Of a DNA stretch of 64,000 bases, positions 55,456 to 63,579 are shown piece by piece; positions within the stretch are counted from its first letter, which is position 1, and the number at the start of each line of letters is the position of its first letter. Made by a program: the position numbers and the translations under genes. The stretch lies in NCBI RefSeq assembly GCF_040548815.1, contig NZ_JBEPSM010000002.1, positions 186,001-250,000 of the forward strand, read 5' to 3'. The notes under the pieces were generated by a model that was given only the letters and a program-made list of their open reading frames with translations, ran no database searches and was not told where the DNA came from. This stretch comes from Kaistia defluvii (lineage in GTDB: Bacteria > Pseudomonadota > Alphaproteobacteria > Rhizobiales > Kaistiaceae).

Positions 55456-56469
55456 ATGGAACGCATCATTCTCGACGTCGACTCCGCGGGCGACGATATT
55501 CTTGCGGTGCTTTTCGCGGCGATCTCGCCGTCGATGAAGCTCGAAGGCGTCACCACCTGCACCGGGGCCGCCGGCCCGATCGACCAGGTGACTAATGTCG
55601 TGCTCAACACGCTGGCGCTGGCCGGCAAGGGCGACGTGCCGGTCGCCAAGGGCGCCTGGCGCCCGATCGTCGGCAATTCCAAGGAAGACATGCAGGCGCC
55701 GGTGCATTTCGAGAAGCGCCTCGTCGCGCGCTTCGGCGACCGGCTGAAGAAGTTCAACCCGCCGGCGCCGACCCCGACGTTGAAGGTGATCGACAAGCAC
55801 GCCGTCGATTTCATCATCGACACGGCGCTGGCCAATCCCGGCGAGATCACGCTGGTCGTCACCGGTCCGATGACCAACGCCGCCATGGCCTTCCTGCAGG
55901 AGCCGGCGCTCGCCAAGGCGCTGAAGCGCATGGTCCTGCTCGGCGGCAATTTCATCACCCCCGGCAACATCACGCCGCTGTCGGAATACAATATCTGGGC
56001 CGACCCGGAAGCGGCCCGCGTCGTGCTCAACCAGGGCGTCGACACGATCCTGGTGCCGCTCGACGTCTGCGAGGACAACCGCGCCGCCGCCTCGATGCTG
56101 ACCCGCGATGACCTGGCCGACCTCAAGGACGCCGGCGACCATCCCGTGCTGCAGATGCTGCAGGACAGTTTCCCGATCTATATCGACATCTGGCGCGAGT
56201 TCTTCGATCTCGTCGGCTTCCCGATGGACGACATCATCACCGTCGCGCTCGCCTTCGACCCGACGCTCTGCACCATGACCGAGCCGCTGTTCTGCGACAT
56301 CGTGCTCGACGGGCGGGTGGCGCGCGGCCAGACCGTCGCCTATCGCGGCCGCCAGCTGCTTCCCGGCGGCGGACCAAAGACCACCCGCATCTGCACCGAT
56401 ATCGACGGCCGCCGTTTCATGAAGCTCTTCAAGGAAACGATCGTCCGCTACCAGACGGCCAAGGCGTAA
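55456..56469 (+). CDS. Nucleoside hydrolase, diverged
   Basis: About 337 residues, inosine-uridine preferring nucleoside hydrolase fold, which cleaves nucleosides to base and ribose. The Ca-binding motif reads DVDSAGDD (Asp7, 9, 13, 14) where most members have DTDPGxDD, so the acidic residues stay while the Thr, Pro and Gly positions differ. Further blocks: VVTGPMTNAAMAF, VLLGGNFITPGNITPLSEYNIWADPEAA and a late DPTLCTM. It lies between the permeases and a second, more standard hydrolase, so the two probably divide different nucleosides. CAGGGG precedes the ATG. Confidence 0.9.
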   Translation: MERIILDVDSAGDDILAVLFAAISPSMKLEGVTTCTGAAGPIDQVTNVVLNTLALAGKGDVPVAKGAWRPIVGNSKEDMQAPVHFEKRLVARFGDRLKKFNPPAPTPTLKVIDKHAVDFIIDTALANPGEITLVVTGPMTNAAMAFLQEPALAKALKRMVLLGGNFITPGNITPLSEYNIWADPEAARVVLNQGVDTILVPLDVCEDNRAAASMLTRDDLADLKDAGDHPVLQMLQDSFPIYIDIWREFFDLVGFPMDDIITVALAFDPTLCTMTEPLFCDIVLDGRVARGQTVAYRGRQLLPGGGPKTTRICTDIDGRRFMKLFKETIVRYQTAKA

Positions 56470-56479
56470 GGGCATCCCC

Positions 56480-57433
56480 ATGACCACGACCGACCTCAAC
56501 AGCATCCGCCCGACGCCGATCCTGCTCGATTGCGATCCCGGCCATGACGACGCCATCGCGCTGGTGATGGCACATCGCTCCAAGGCGATCGACCTTCTCG
56601 GCGTCACCGTCACCTGCGGCAATGCGGAGCCGGAAAAGACCGTCTCCAACACGCTGCGCATCCTGGAATTCATCGGCGCGCAGGACGTGCCGGTCGCGGC
56701 CGGCTGCGTGCGTCCGCTGGCCCGTCCGCTGGTGCTCGGCACCGCCGACGGCCCGAGCGGCCTGGAAGGCTCGCCCTACCTGCCGCAGGCGACCAAGAAG
56801 GTCGAGCCGATGCATGCGGTCGACTTCATCGCCAAGACGCTGCGCGAGCAGGACGAGCCTCTGCGTATCGTCGCGACCGGCCCGCTCTGCAATCTCGGCC
56901 TGTTCGTGCTGAAATATCCGGAGCTTCTTTCGAAGATCAAGGACATCACCTGGATGGGCGGTGTCTTCTGGCGCAAGAGCGAATACATCACGCCGACCGA
57001 ATTCAACGCCTTCTGCGATCCGGAAGCGCTGAAGATCGTGCTCGACAGCGGCGTGCCGATCACCATGGTCGGCCTCGACGTCACCATGAAGGTGCTGGTC
57101 GAGGAGCCGCAATATCGCGAGTTCGAGAAGATCGACACCGAGCTTGGCCGCGTCGTGCTCGACTGGCTGAAGTTCTACGAGAAGCTGCATCGCAACTCGA
57201 TGGGCGTCGGCGGCGCGCTGCACGACCCGCTCGCGCTCGCCCTGATCATCGACCCGACCCTGGTCAAGACGCGCCCGGCCCATATCGGCGTCGACCTGAC
57301 CGGCACCTATACCTTCGGTGCCACGGTCGCGGACTATTGGAACGAGCGCGGCCTGCCGCCGAACGCCCAGGTCTGCGAAGAGGTCGACTCCGACCGCTTC
57401 TTCGAGCTGCTCTACAGCTTGCTGCGCGACTGA
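56480..57433 (+). CDS. Nucleoside hydrolase
   Basis: About 317 residues of the inosine-uridine hydrolase family. The motif DCDPGHDDA (Asp17, 19, 23, 24) is canonical, followed by GVTVTCGNAEPEKTVSNTLRILEF, ATGPLCNLGL, WMGGVFWRKSEYITPTEFNAFCDPEA and ALHDPLALALI with the late His/Asp pair. It is the last gene of the operon, eleven bases after its relative, and a strong terminator follows. Confidence 0.94.
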   Translation: MTTTDLNSIRPTPILLDCDPGHDDAIALVMAHRSKAIDLLGVTVTCGNAEPEKTVSNTLRILEFIGAQDVPVAAGCVRPLARPLVLGTADGPSGLEGSPYLPQATKKVEPMHAVDFIAKTLREQDEPLRIVATGPLCNLGLFVLKYPELLSKIKDITWMGGVFWRKSEYITPTEFNAFCDPEALKIVLDSGVPITMVGLDVTMKVLVEEPQYREFEKIDTELGRVVLDWLKFYEKLHRNSMGVGGALHDPLALALIIDPTLVKTRPAHIGVDLTGTYTFGATVADYWNERGLPPNAQVCEEVDSDRFFELLYSLLRD

Positions 57434-57461
57434 TCCCCGCCTCGCGCCACGCATGACCGAA

Positions 57462-57494
57462 AACATCCCGGGCTGGTCCCGGGATGTTCTTTTT
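57462..57494 (+). terminator. Rho-independent terminator of the nucleoside operon
   Basis: AACATCCCGGG (57462-57472) pairs with CCCGGGATGTT (57478-57488) across a five-base loop, then CTTTTT. Confidence 0.93.
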
Positions 57495-57505
57495 GGGCCA
57501 GACAT

Positions 57506-59203
57506 CTACTGGCTTGGCGTGCCGGGAGCCTTCTTCAGCTGCGCCAGCACCTGGTCGAGATTGTAGCTGGCAGGATCCTGCATCGGCGGGAAGGTCTGGT
57601 AGGACTGCAGTTCCTTCAGCCAGAGCTGTTGGCCGATGGGCAGGATGTTCCAGTCATAGATATAGGCGGTGCTCGGCGCCGCCAGCGCGCCGCCCATGCC
57701 GAGGATGGTCTTCGAATCGTCCATCGCCGAGATCTCGAACGGGTCGCGCCCGATATTGACGATCTGGGTCCAGCCATAGGTCACGTCGCCGGTCAGGCCG
57801 CAGGTCGGGCAGGTCCCGGCCATGGTGTAGTAGAACTTCCAGTTCTTATAGCGAACAGCAGAGGGCTTGGCGCCGGCATAGTAGAAGAACGTATCGCGCG
57901 CCGACGGACCCTTGCCTTCGAGATAGTCGCGCTGGTTGACGCCATCGAGAGTCGTCTTGACGATGCCCGGATAGGTCCCGGCCTCGATCTGCGCCTTCAG
58001 TTCGTTGCCCTTCGGGCCGCCGGCGATATCGACCAGCGTCGGAAGCCAGTCGAGCGAGGCGAACATCTGGTTCAGCACCGTTCCTGGCTGGATATGGCCC
58101 GGCCAGCGAACCAGCATCGGCACGCGCATGCCGCCCTCCCACGTCGTCAGCTTGCCGCCCTTGAACGGGGTCGTGCCGCCGTCGGGATAGGTGATCACCT
58201 CGGCACCATTGTCGGTGGTGAAGGCGACGATGGTGTTGTCGAGCGCGCCCATGGCTTCGAGCTTCTGCAGGACGACGCCGATATTGTCGTCGAGCTGCTT
58301 CATGCCGACTTCGTTGATGCCCCAGTCCTTGCCGCCCTGTTCGCCGAGCATCGCCTCATACTTGGGCGAAAGCATCGTCGTGATGTGCATGCGGGCCGGG
58401 TTATACCAGACGAAGAACGGCTTGCCGGTCTTCTTCGGGTCGTTGCGGTCGAGGTAGTCGACGACCTTGCTCGAGATCTCCTCGTCCACGCCGCGCGACC
58501 GGTCGAGCGTCAGGGGGCCTTCGTCGACGCAGCTCTGGTTCGCCGCCGTGCCATCGGAGGACTTGCAGGCGATGATGGGGCGGGGCGGCATCAGGCAGGT
58601 GGTGGTCAGCGGATCCACGGCACCGGGGGGATCCGAGAGGCCGGGAACCGGCGTGTTCCTGCAGGGCGGTGCGATCCCCTGCGTGGTCGGGCTCTTGTTG
58701 ATGTCCGGGAAGCTCACGCCCTGCATGGCGTCGAGATGGTAGAGATAGCCCCAGAATTCCTGGAAGCCATGCGCCGTTGGCAAGGCGTCGGTGTGATCGC
58801 CCAGATGGTTCTTGCCGAATTCGCCGGTGTTGTAGCCGAGGTCATGCAGGAACTTGGCCAGAGCCGGCGTGCCCGGGCGCAGATAGCTAGGGCTGCCGGG
58901 AAGCTGCGGCGGGATCATGCCGGTGCGCAGCGGGTGCATTCCGGTGAAGAAGGCGTTGCGGCCGGCCGTGCAGCTCTGCTCGGCATAATAGCCCATGAAC
59001 TTGGCGCCTTCCTTGCCGATCCGGTCGATGTTGGGCGTTTCGCCCACGGCCAGTCCGCCGTGATAGATGCTCGGCTGCATCCAACCGATATCGTCGCCCA
59101 TAATGAAGAGGATGTTCGGCTTTTCCTGCGCCGAGGCGATGCCGGAACAGAGCGCGGCCGAAACGAAGAAAGACGCGGTTGCAAATTTGGTGAGCAATTT
59201 CAT
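57506..59203 (-). CDS. Exported sulfatase (arylsulfatase family) with CTAGR motif
   Basis: About 565 residues: signal peptide ending at IASA, then the alkaline-phosphatase-fold sulfatase: PNILFIMGDDIGW (Asp37 and 38, metal ligands), the active-site motif CTAGR (Cys78 to Arg82), GEFGKNHLGDH and FTTDNGAE with late metal ligands. The usual CxPxR motif has Ala in place of Pro. The Cys is retained, so conversion to formylglycine by a maturase is conceivable; none is in the window. It may release sulfate from an extracellular ester. GGGAGG lies five bases before ATG 59203. Convergent with the nucleoside operon. Confidence 0.92.
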   Translation of the reverse strand: MKLLTKFATASFFVSAALCSGIASAQEKPNILFIMGDDIGWMQPSIYHGGLAVGETPNIDRIGKEGAKFMGYYAEQSCTAGRNAFFTGMHPLRTGMIPPQLPGSPSYLRPGTPALAKFLHDLGYNTGEFGKNHLGDHTDALPTAHGFQEFWGYLYHLDAMQGVSFPDINKSPTTQGIAPPCRNTPVPGLSDPPGAVDPLTTTCLMPPRPIIACKSSDGTAANQSCVDEGPLTLDRSRGVDEEISSKVVDYLDRNDPKKTGKPFFVWYNPARMHITTMLSPKYEAMLGEQGGKDWGINEVGMKQLDDNIGVVLQKLEAMGALDNTIVAFTTDNGAEVITYPDGGTTPFKGGKLTTWEGGMRVPMLVRWPGHIQPGTVLNQMFASLDWLPTLVDIAGGPKGNELKAQIEAGTYPGIVKTTLDGVNQRDYLEGKGPSARDTFFYYAGAKPSAVRYKNWKFYYTMAGTCPTCGLTGDVTYGWTQIVNIGRDPFEISAMDDSKTILGMGGALAAPSTAYIYDWNILPIGQQLWLKELQSYQTFPPMQDPASYNLDQVLAQLKKAPGTPSQ

Positions 59204-59605
59204 GAAAGCCTCCCATGCAATTTTTTGCGATTAGGATCCTGAAGGCGGAAACTGTTCTGAAAAATGAATGCTGGAAGCCAGAAACCCGGCGCTGTTATTG
59301 CATCAATATTTTATGATGACGTAAAGTAACGTGTGATGAATTTTTCCGGCGTTGCCCGTGTCATGCCGAAGGCAACCAGCCGCGCTGCGGGCCGCCGGCA
59401 AGCGGTTGCAGGACGGGCTGGCGACCGACATGACGTAAAGGAGTCGGTGATAAAGTCGGCTTTGCCGAAGTCCATGTCCCGCTGTGGGATCTAGACAAGA
59501 AGCCAGAGCTTCGATCGGATCGAATAGAGATCTTGTCCGATCGTTGGCAATGGGCTTTGATCGCCGCAGACGATCAGCCCAGTTCTTGCCGGATAGAGCG
59601 AAACC
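59204..59605. other. Intergenic region with repeated ATGACGTAAAG
   Basis: 402 bases between the divergent sulfatase and a hypothetical gene. ATGACGTAAAG appears at 59316-59326 and again at 59430-59440. The left part is AT-rich and probably contains the sulfatase promoter. I see no gene. Confidence 0.45.
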
Positions 59606-60046
59606 ATGGCATCTCCCATCGACACCCCGTTGCTGGCGTATCAACTGCATGGCGAGTTGCTACTGATCAGCTACTCGCTGCGCCCGAGCGACCCGGCCTT
59701 CGGAACAACCCAGTTCCTCGGCGCGCATTTTTCCCACAAGAGCTCGGATCTCGTTGTCGGCGGGCCGGGCGCCGCGCACCCGATCGGCGGTGACGTGATC
59801 ATCTCTCCGACGGTCGGAGCGGTCGTCACCGTATCGCTGGACGCTGCTGAAAACTTCTTCGTCGAGTACAAGATAGACTTCAGCGGCAATGTCCGGAAAG
59901 GCTCGGTCGCGGTTCCGCCGGGCGCGCATGTTCCGTTCATGCTCAACGCAAAGCCCTTCGAGTTGGGCGAGACGCTGGCCAATCGCTGCGCGGTGCTCCA
60001 GGGCACCCTGAGCGCCACCAAAAGATCCGCCCCGCTCACCTTCTGA
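59606..60046 (+). CDS. Protein of unknown function
   Basis: About 146 residues without signal peptide or membrane helix; beta-rich, with phrases such as HGELLLISYSLRPSDPAFGTTQF and FFVEYKIDFSGNVRKGSVAVPPGAHVPFM. I do not recognise the family. Third codon positions are GC-rich as in neighbouring genes, which supports a real gene, but the ribosome site is weak. An open frame runs antisense to it but has poorer coding character. It lies between the sulfatase and the integrase remnant. Confidence 0.55.
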   Translation: MASPIDTPLLAYQLHGELLLISYSLRPSDPAFGTTQFLGAHFSHKSSDLVVGGPGAAHPIGGDVIISPTVGAVVTVSLDAAENFFVEYKIDFSGNVRKGSVAVPPGAHVPFMLNAKPFELGETLANRCAVLQGTLSATKRSAPLTF

Positions 60047-60424
60047 TGCCCGGTTCCCCTGGCGGGTCGGAGAGGACCGATCGTGCGCGTTGCACACGGG
60101 AGGGGAGGGGTGCTCGGCCGCCGCGTTCGCGGTTTCATCTCCGCGACGCGCGTCTCGCAGCGAATGCAGCACGCGGAACGACGAAGCGCACAAGCCGCAA
60201 AGGCCCCAAGCGACTGAATTGTGGGAGTTTGTTTATTTAGTTTTGGGGGATGAGGTGGTGCTGCAAGAGGGCAACGTACTGTAATCGCTCCGCATTTCGC
60301 GGTGTATCAGCACCGATCAAAGTACGCGCGGGTCCTCATTGTTCTTGTTTCGTTCGAAATCATCCCCTATCACTGGATATCTGCCCGTCGCGATGCAAAA
60401 GGTGGGTCCAGAGGTGGATGAGAA
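60047..60424. other. Region without a supported gene, before the integrase remnant
   Basis: About 380 bases. GC content falls toward the middle (near 60210-60260). I looked for a tRNA or an attachment core here because integrases often sit beside one, and saw none. Confidence 0.4.
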
Positions 60425-60994
60425 ATGTCCCGTTCCCTGAACAAGCTCTCGGCGGTTTCAGCCCGCACACTGCCATCCGGAAAGTATTGCGATGGCGGCG
60501 GGCTTTGGTTGCAAAAGCGACCGGATGGCGGTGGCCAGTGGATATTGCGCTTCACGATCCACGGGCGGCGCCGCGAGATGGGGCTTGGGTCCCTATCCTC
60601 TGTGTCGCTCAAGGAAGCCCGAGGGGCGGCTGAAAGTGCTCGCGCCATCGTTCGAGCCAACCAGGATCCCATCAAGGAGAGAGACCGGCAGGCGCGGGAG
60701 GCAGCCCGCGATGTGCACATGCCTAAAGACATCGCCCTCGACGCATTCGAAAGCCGCAAGGCCGAACTCAAAGGCGACGGCAGGGCTGATCGATGGTTCA
60801 CGCCCCTCGAACTGCGTCGCCGCTGGCAGCGTGCCGTTTGTCGAGGGCGAAACCTGGTGGCAGGCGGCGCAGCGCCTTTGAAGTGCGGCAACGGACCTCG
60901 AAGTCCGACAATCCCGGATGGAGACTGCTTCGACAAATCGGGCTGCGCTTCAGACATTCCAACACGAAGTTCACAACGGACGTGGCGAGGATGA
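60425..60994 (+). pseudogene. Tyrosine integrase fragment (DUF4102-type arm-binding part)
   Basis: The first about 130 residues match the N-terminal part of P4-like tyrosine integrases: LNKLSAVSARTLPSGKYCDGGGLWLQ, WILRFTIHGRRREMGLGSLSSVSLKEAR and KDIALDAFESRKAELKGDG, ending in ADRWFTPLEL. From about base 60825 the frame continues with unrelated sequence, and the catalytic domain with its Arg, His and Tyr residues is absent in all frames I checked. This is a 3'-truncated gene. It indicates that an integrated element once lay here and was partly deleted. Confidence 0.8.
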
Positions 60995-61041
60995 CAACAA
61001 CAAATGCGGTGGCGTTCGGTCCCTGCCGTGTCCATCTGCGC

Positions 61042-61467
61042 TCACCTCGCCCCTGAGGCAAGGTTGGACAGCGTTCTGAACCCGACCCAGCCCCAATAGA
61101 CGCGGTGATGCGTGATGAGGCCGGCCGCCACGTCCATGACCTCGACCAGATCGATCTGGTCGCCGTCCGGTGTTGTGCGGGGATATTCCCAAGTCAGTTG
61201 GCGGCCGTTGGCGAAGAAGGTTCCCGTCCTATACCAACGGCCAAGGCCATTCGACGGACTACGGAACCCCGCCGCGAAAAAGTCGCGGATGTCCGCCTTG
61301 CCCTGAAGAACGCCGGAGCCGAGGCCCGGTTGCACGGCGGAAACCAGCGGGCTTTCGAGAATGGCGTCCTCGGCATAGAGCGCCATCAGCCCTGTGATAT
61401 CACGGCCTATAACGGTCTCATGCCATTGTTCGTATATGCGACGGATAGCGGCTTCGGTGTCTGCCAT
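61042..61467 (-). CDS. Nuclear transport factor 2-like (SnoaL-type) protein
   Basis: About 141 residues with the cone-shaped SnoaL fold: EAAIRRIYEQWHETVIGRDITGLMALYAEDAILESPLV, a second block GVLQGKADIRDFFAAGF and WYRTGTFFANGRQLTWEYPR. Members include small-molecule cyclases and binding proteins; nothing identifies this one. ATG 61467 (GGGAG nine bases upstream) is chosen over an upstream TTG. It is divergent from an ArsR regulator, with an inverted repeat between them, so it is a probable target. Confidence 0.85.
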   Translation of the reverse strand: MADTEAAIRRIYEQWHETVIGRDITGLMALYAEDAILESPLVSAVQPGLGSGVLQGKADIRDFFAAGFRSPSNGLGRWYRTGTFFANGRQLTWEYPRTTPDGDQIDLVEVMDVAAGLITHHRVYWGWVGFRTLSNLASGAR

Positions 61468-61505
61468 CAAGATCGGCTCCCTGTGCGGTGATGAGGCTAA
61501 TCATA

Positions 61506-61545
61506 GTTTCGAACGGATGCCCGATGCTTCGACCTTGATCGAAAC
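61506..61545. promoter_or_regulatory. Inverted repeat between the NTF2-like and ArsR genes
   Basis: GTTTCGA (61506-61512) and TCGAAAC (61539-61545) are perfect inverted copies 26 bases apart. They sit near a possible -10 TATAGT (61564-61569) of the ArsR gene. This is a candidate ArsR operator controlling both genes. Confidence 0.5.
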
Positions 61546-61592
61546 ATGCGTCTGAGCCCGTGCTATAGTTGTCGCTTGCAAGGAGCCCCGTC

Positions 61593-62291
61593 ATGAACCC
61601 GCAAGCTGCCATCACGAACGTCGCCGCGCTGATTGCCGATCCGGCGCGCGCGGCCATGCTGCTGATGCTGTCGGACGGACGCGCTCGGCCGGCTGGAGAA
61701 CTGGCCTATAACGCTGGGGTCTCGGCCCAGACCGCCAGTTCGCATTTGGCCAAGCTTCTGGCTGGAGGGCTGCTGAGCGTCGAGCGGGAGGGCCGCCACC
61801 GCTATTACCGGCTGACCGGCCCGGATGTCGTTTCCCTACTCAAGGATCTGGCCTCTTTCGACACCGGAGGACCGGTGCGGCGCAAAGCGCCCAATCGGGA
61901 CATGGAGCAACTTCGCTTCGCGCGCTGCTGCTACGACCACCTTGCCGGGAGCTTGGGAGTCGGCATTGCCAAGGCGATGCTCAGCCGCGCCTACCTCGCT
62001 GATGGAGGAGGAAAAGCTTTCGTCGTCACTGGGGACGGAGCCGAATGGTTCGGCCGCTTGGGACTGGATGTTGCCCGGATCACGCCGGGCCGGCATGGCA
62101 TAGCGCGACGATGCCTCGACTGGACCGAGCGCGAACACCATCTTGCCGGCCCGCTCGGAACGCAGTTTCTGGCGCTGGCTTGCACGCTTGGCTGGTTGCA
62201 GCGCTCTCCGTCGACGCGGGCCATTGAGGTTACGCGACAAGGCTGGCAGGCGCTCAAGACCCATTTGGACCTGGAAAGGCAAGGCATCTGA
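61593..62291 (+). CDS. ArsR family transcriptional regulator
   Basis: About 232 residues. The winged helix (about 5-80) reads AALIADPARAAMLLMLSDGRARPAGELAYNAGVSAQTASSHLAKLLAGGLLSVEREGRHRYYRL. The C-terminal half (about 90-230) is a long effector domain (RFARCCYDHLAGSLGVGIAKAMLSRAYLAD and HHLAGPLGTQFLALACTLGWLQRSPSTRAIEVTRQGWQAL) seen in regulators of small stress or antibiotic-related genes. CYDH in that half may bind a ligand. AAGGAG is upstream. It is divergent from the NTF2-like gene and probably regulates it and itself. Confidence 0.88.
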   Translation: MNPQAAITNVAALIADPARAAMLLMLSDGRARPAGELAYNAGVSAQTASSHLAKLLAGGLLSVEREGRHRYYRLTGPDVVSLLKDLASFDTGGPVRRKAPNRDMEQLRFARCCYDHLAGSLGVGIAKAMLSRAYLADGGGKAFVVTGDGAEWFGRLGLDVARITPGRHGIARRCLDWTEREHHLAGPLGTQFLALACTLGWLQRSPSTRAIEVTRQGWQALKTHLDLERQGI

Positions 62292-62468
62292 CGGCAACCC
62301 GACTTTAAGCGAGATGGATCCAATGATGACCGAGCTCTTGAAAGGCGGGCCATAGCTATTCCCGAGCCAGGCGAGGCTCCTGACTACGTTCCGCGTGGTG
62401 GCCGCCGCCCATGGCCGCCAGCACCTAAATCCCAGCCAGCGGGCACCGCAGGCGATTTCAGGAAGTAA
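62292..62468 (+). pseudogene. Possible remnant of a coding end after the ArsR gene
   Basis: The ArsR frame stays open for 58 codons after its TGA, to TAA 62466-62468, with coherent-looking sequence (RAIAIPEPGEAPDYV, RRPWPPAPKSQPAG, TAGDFRK). There is no start codon in frame. It reads like the C-terminal end of a protein whose beginning is lost. It could equally be chance. Confidence 0.3.
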
Positions 62469-62523
62469 GGGGTTCCCCTCGCGTGCGTATAGGTGCGCGG
62501 GGCGCGAAGATTGGCCTTCCGCC

Positions 62524-62781
62524 CTAAGACCGCAGCCGGTCCTTCGCGATGATGATCCCGGCTTTTGCTATGATAAGGGCGAAAAAGCCACCGACTCAGC
62601 CGACTACAGGGGAGGACAGAGCCACGGCCGTCCCCATTAAGGCCAAGCCCGTATTCCCTACCAAGACGGTCAACGTAATTGCACAGAGAATTGGAACGAC
62701 AAGTAGGAGTTGAACGAATGGCGGGCGGGGCCGAAACCATGCCCACATACCGCCCGCTGCCGCGCCGAAATTCCTGATCAT
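62524..62781 (-). pseudogene. Small membrane protein gene with an in-frame TGA
   Basis: Read from ATG 62781 the frame gives a hydrophobic protein: FGAAAGGMWAWFRPRPP, a long membrane helix (QLLLVVPILCAITLTVLVG), then GLALMGTAVALSSPVVG and TGA (62596-62598). The same frame continues with VGGFFALIIAKAGIIIAKD and RLRS to TAG 62524-62526, a second hydrophobic segment with a charged end that fits the first part well. A single substitution or a lost codon would explain the stop. GGGG precedes the ATG. Function is unknown. Confidence 0.6.
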
Positions 62782-62839
62782 GTCGCCCCACCGTCTATAG
62801 ATCTTCCGGCATCGCCATATCGGCACTTGCGGCACGTGT

Positions 62840-63290
62840 GAAGGGTTTTCGAGCAGGCCGTCCTATATGCCCTCGAATAGCAGATATCTTTGAGCTGGTG
62901 TTCATATGGGAGGGCTGGGGGCACGTTGAACGACAGGCGATGGCGCCCGCACGACGGAGTGGCTGACCGACCATTGGCCGCCTGACTTCCGGGGCACCGA
63001 GCCCCATGTGGACGCCATGTAAATGTGCCTTCTGGCGCTGGAGGGCGAGGCGTTAAACAGCGACGCGCGGGTCGTGTTCGTGAAGCTGTGCGCGAGGCCG
63101 GCATTCTGGCGCTGGACTAGGCTGGAATCTCAGCCCACGAGCCTTCTTTGTATATGACGTTCAAGGCGCTGCTGGAAACGCAGCCTGCGAGCAGATCGCG
63201 GCGGCCGTCAATAGAGTGGCCGATTTCATGATTTGCCCTCCCAAGCCGCGAGAGAATGACGTTGCGGTACGGAGTTGTCGAGGGACTGAT
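62840..63290. other. Region without a supported gene
   Basis: About 450 bases with short broken frames in several phases (for example a run beginning LALEGEALNSDAR near 63025 on the plus strand). I cannot assign any of them; the pattern looks like decayed coding DNA. Confidence 0.35.
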
Positions 63291-63563
63291 TCAGAGCCTA
63301 GGTTCTGTCCGCTCCGACCGCTCAGGACGTTGATAATCTATGCTGCCGTGCCTTTCGCCAGCCAGAACATTCAGGTGGCTTTCGATGAGCGCCAGAAATG
63401 CAAGAACGCCGCACGCTAACGCCGCTACAATTATCGCTACGAGCAGACCGAATATCAGCCCACCTAGGCCGTTCGACCGATAGCCGATCGAAGCGGCGCA
63501 CGAATGCCGACCTAAAGAGCCAAGCAGATACCATAAGGGTTGCAAACTCCGTGAAGGCCACAT
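63291..63563 (-). CDS. Possible small membrane protein
   Basis: A frame of about 90 residues with one strong membrane helix (LGGLIFGLLVAIIVAALACGVLAFLALI) and a charged tail ending TEPRL. The N-terminal part before the helix looks unlike protein, so the true start may be later or the gene may be frameshifted. Little supports it beyond the helix. It lies directly downstream of an interrupted gene. Confidence 0.3.
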   Translation of the reverse strand: MWPSRSLQPLWYLLGSLGRHSCAASIGYRSNGLGGLIFGLLVAIIVAALACGVLAFLALIESHLNVLAGERHGSIDYQRPERSERTEPRL

Positions 63564-63579
63564 GCTGTCGGTATGTCTG

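Noticed and set aside
59303-59650. Minus-strand frame before the unknown gene
   Set aside because: It overlaps the start of the plus-strand gene, has poor codon character and no ribosome site.
60330-60370. GTTCGAAATC resembling a tRNA T-loop beside the integrase
   Set aside because: The T-stem does not pair and no acceptor, D or anticodon arms can be drawn, so there is no tRNA end here.
62289-62468. Readthrough of the ArsR TGA as a third recoded stop
   Set aside because: The ArsR protein ends at a normal place for its family, and the extension has no clear relation to it.
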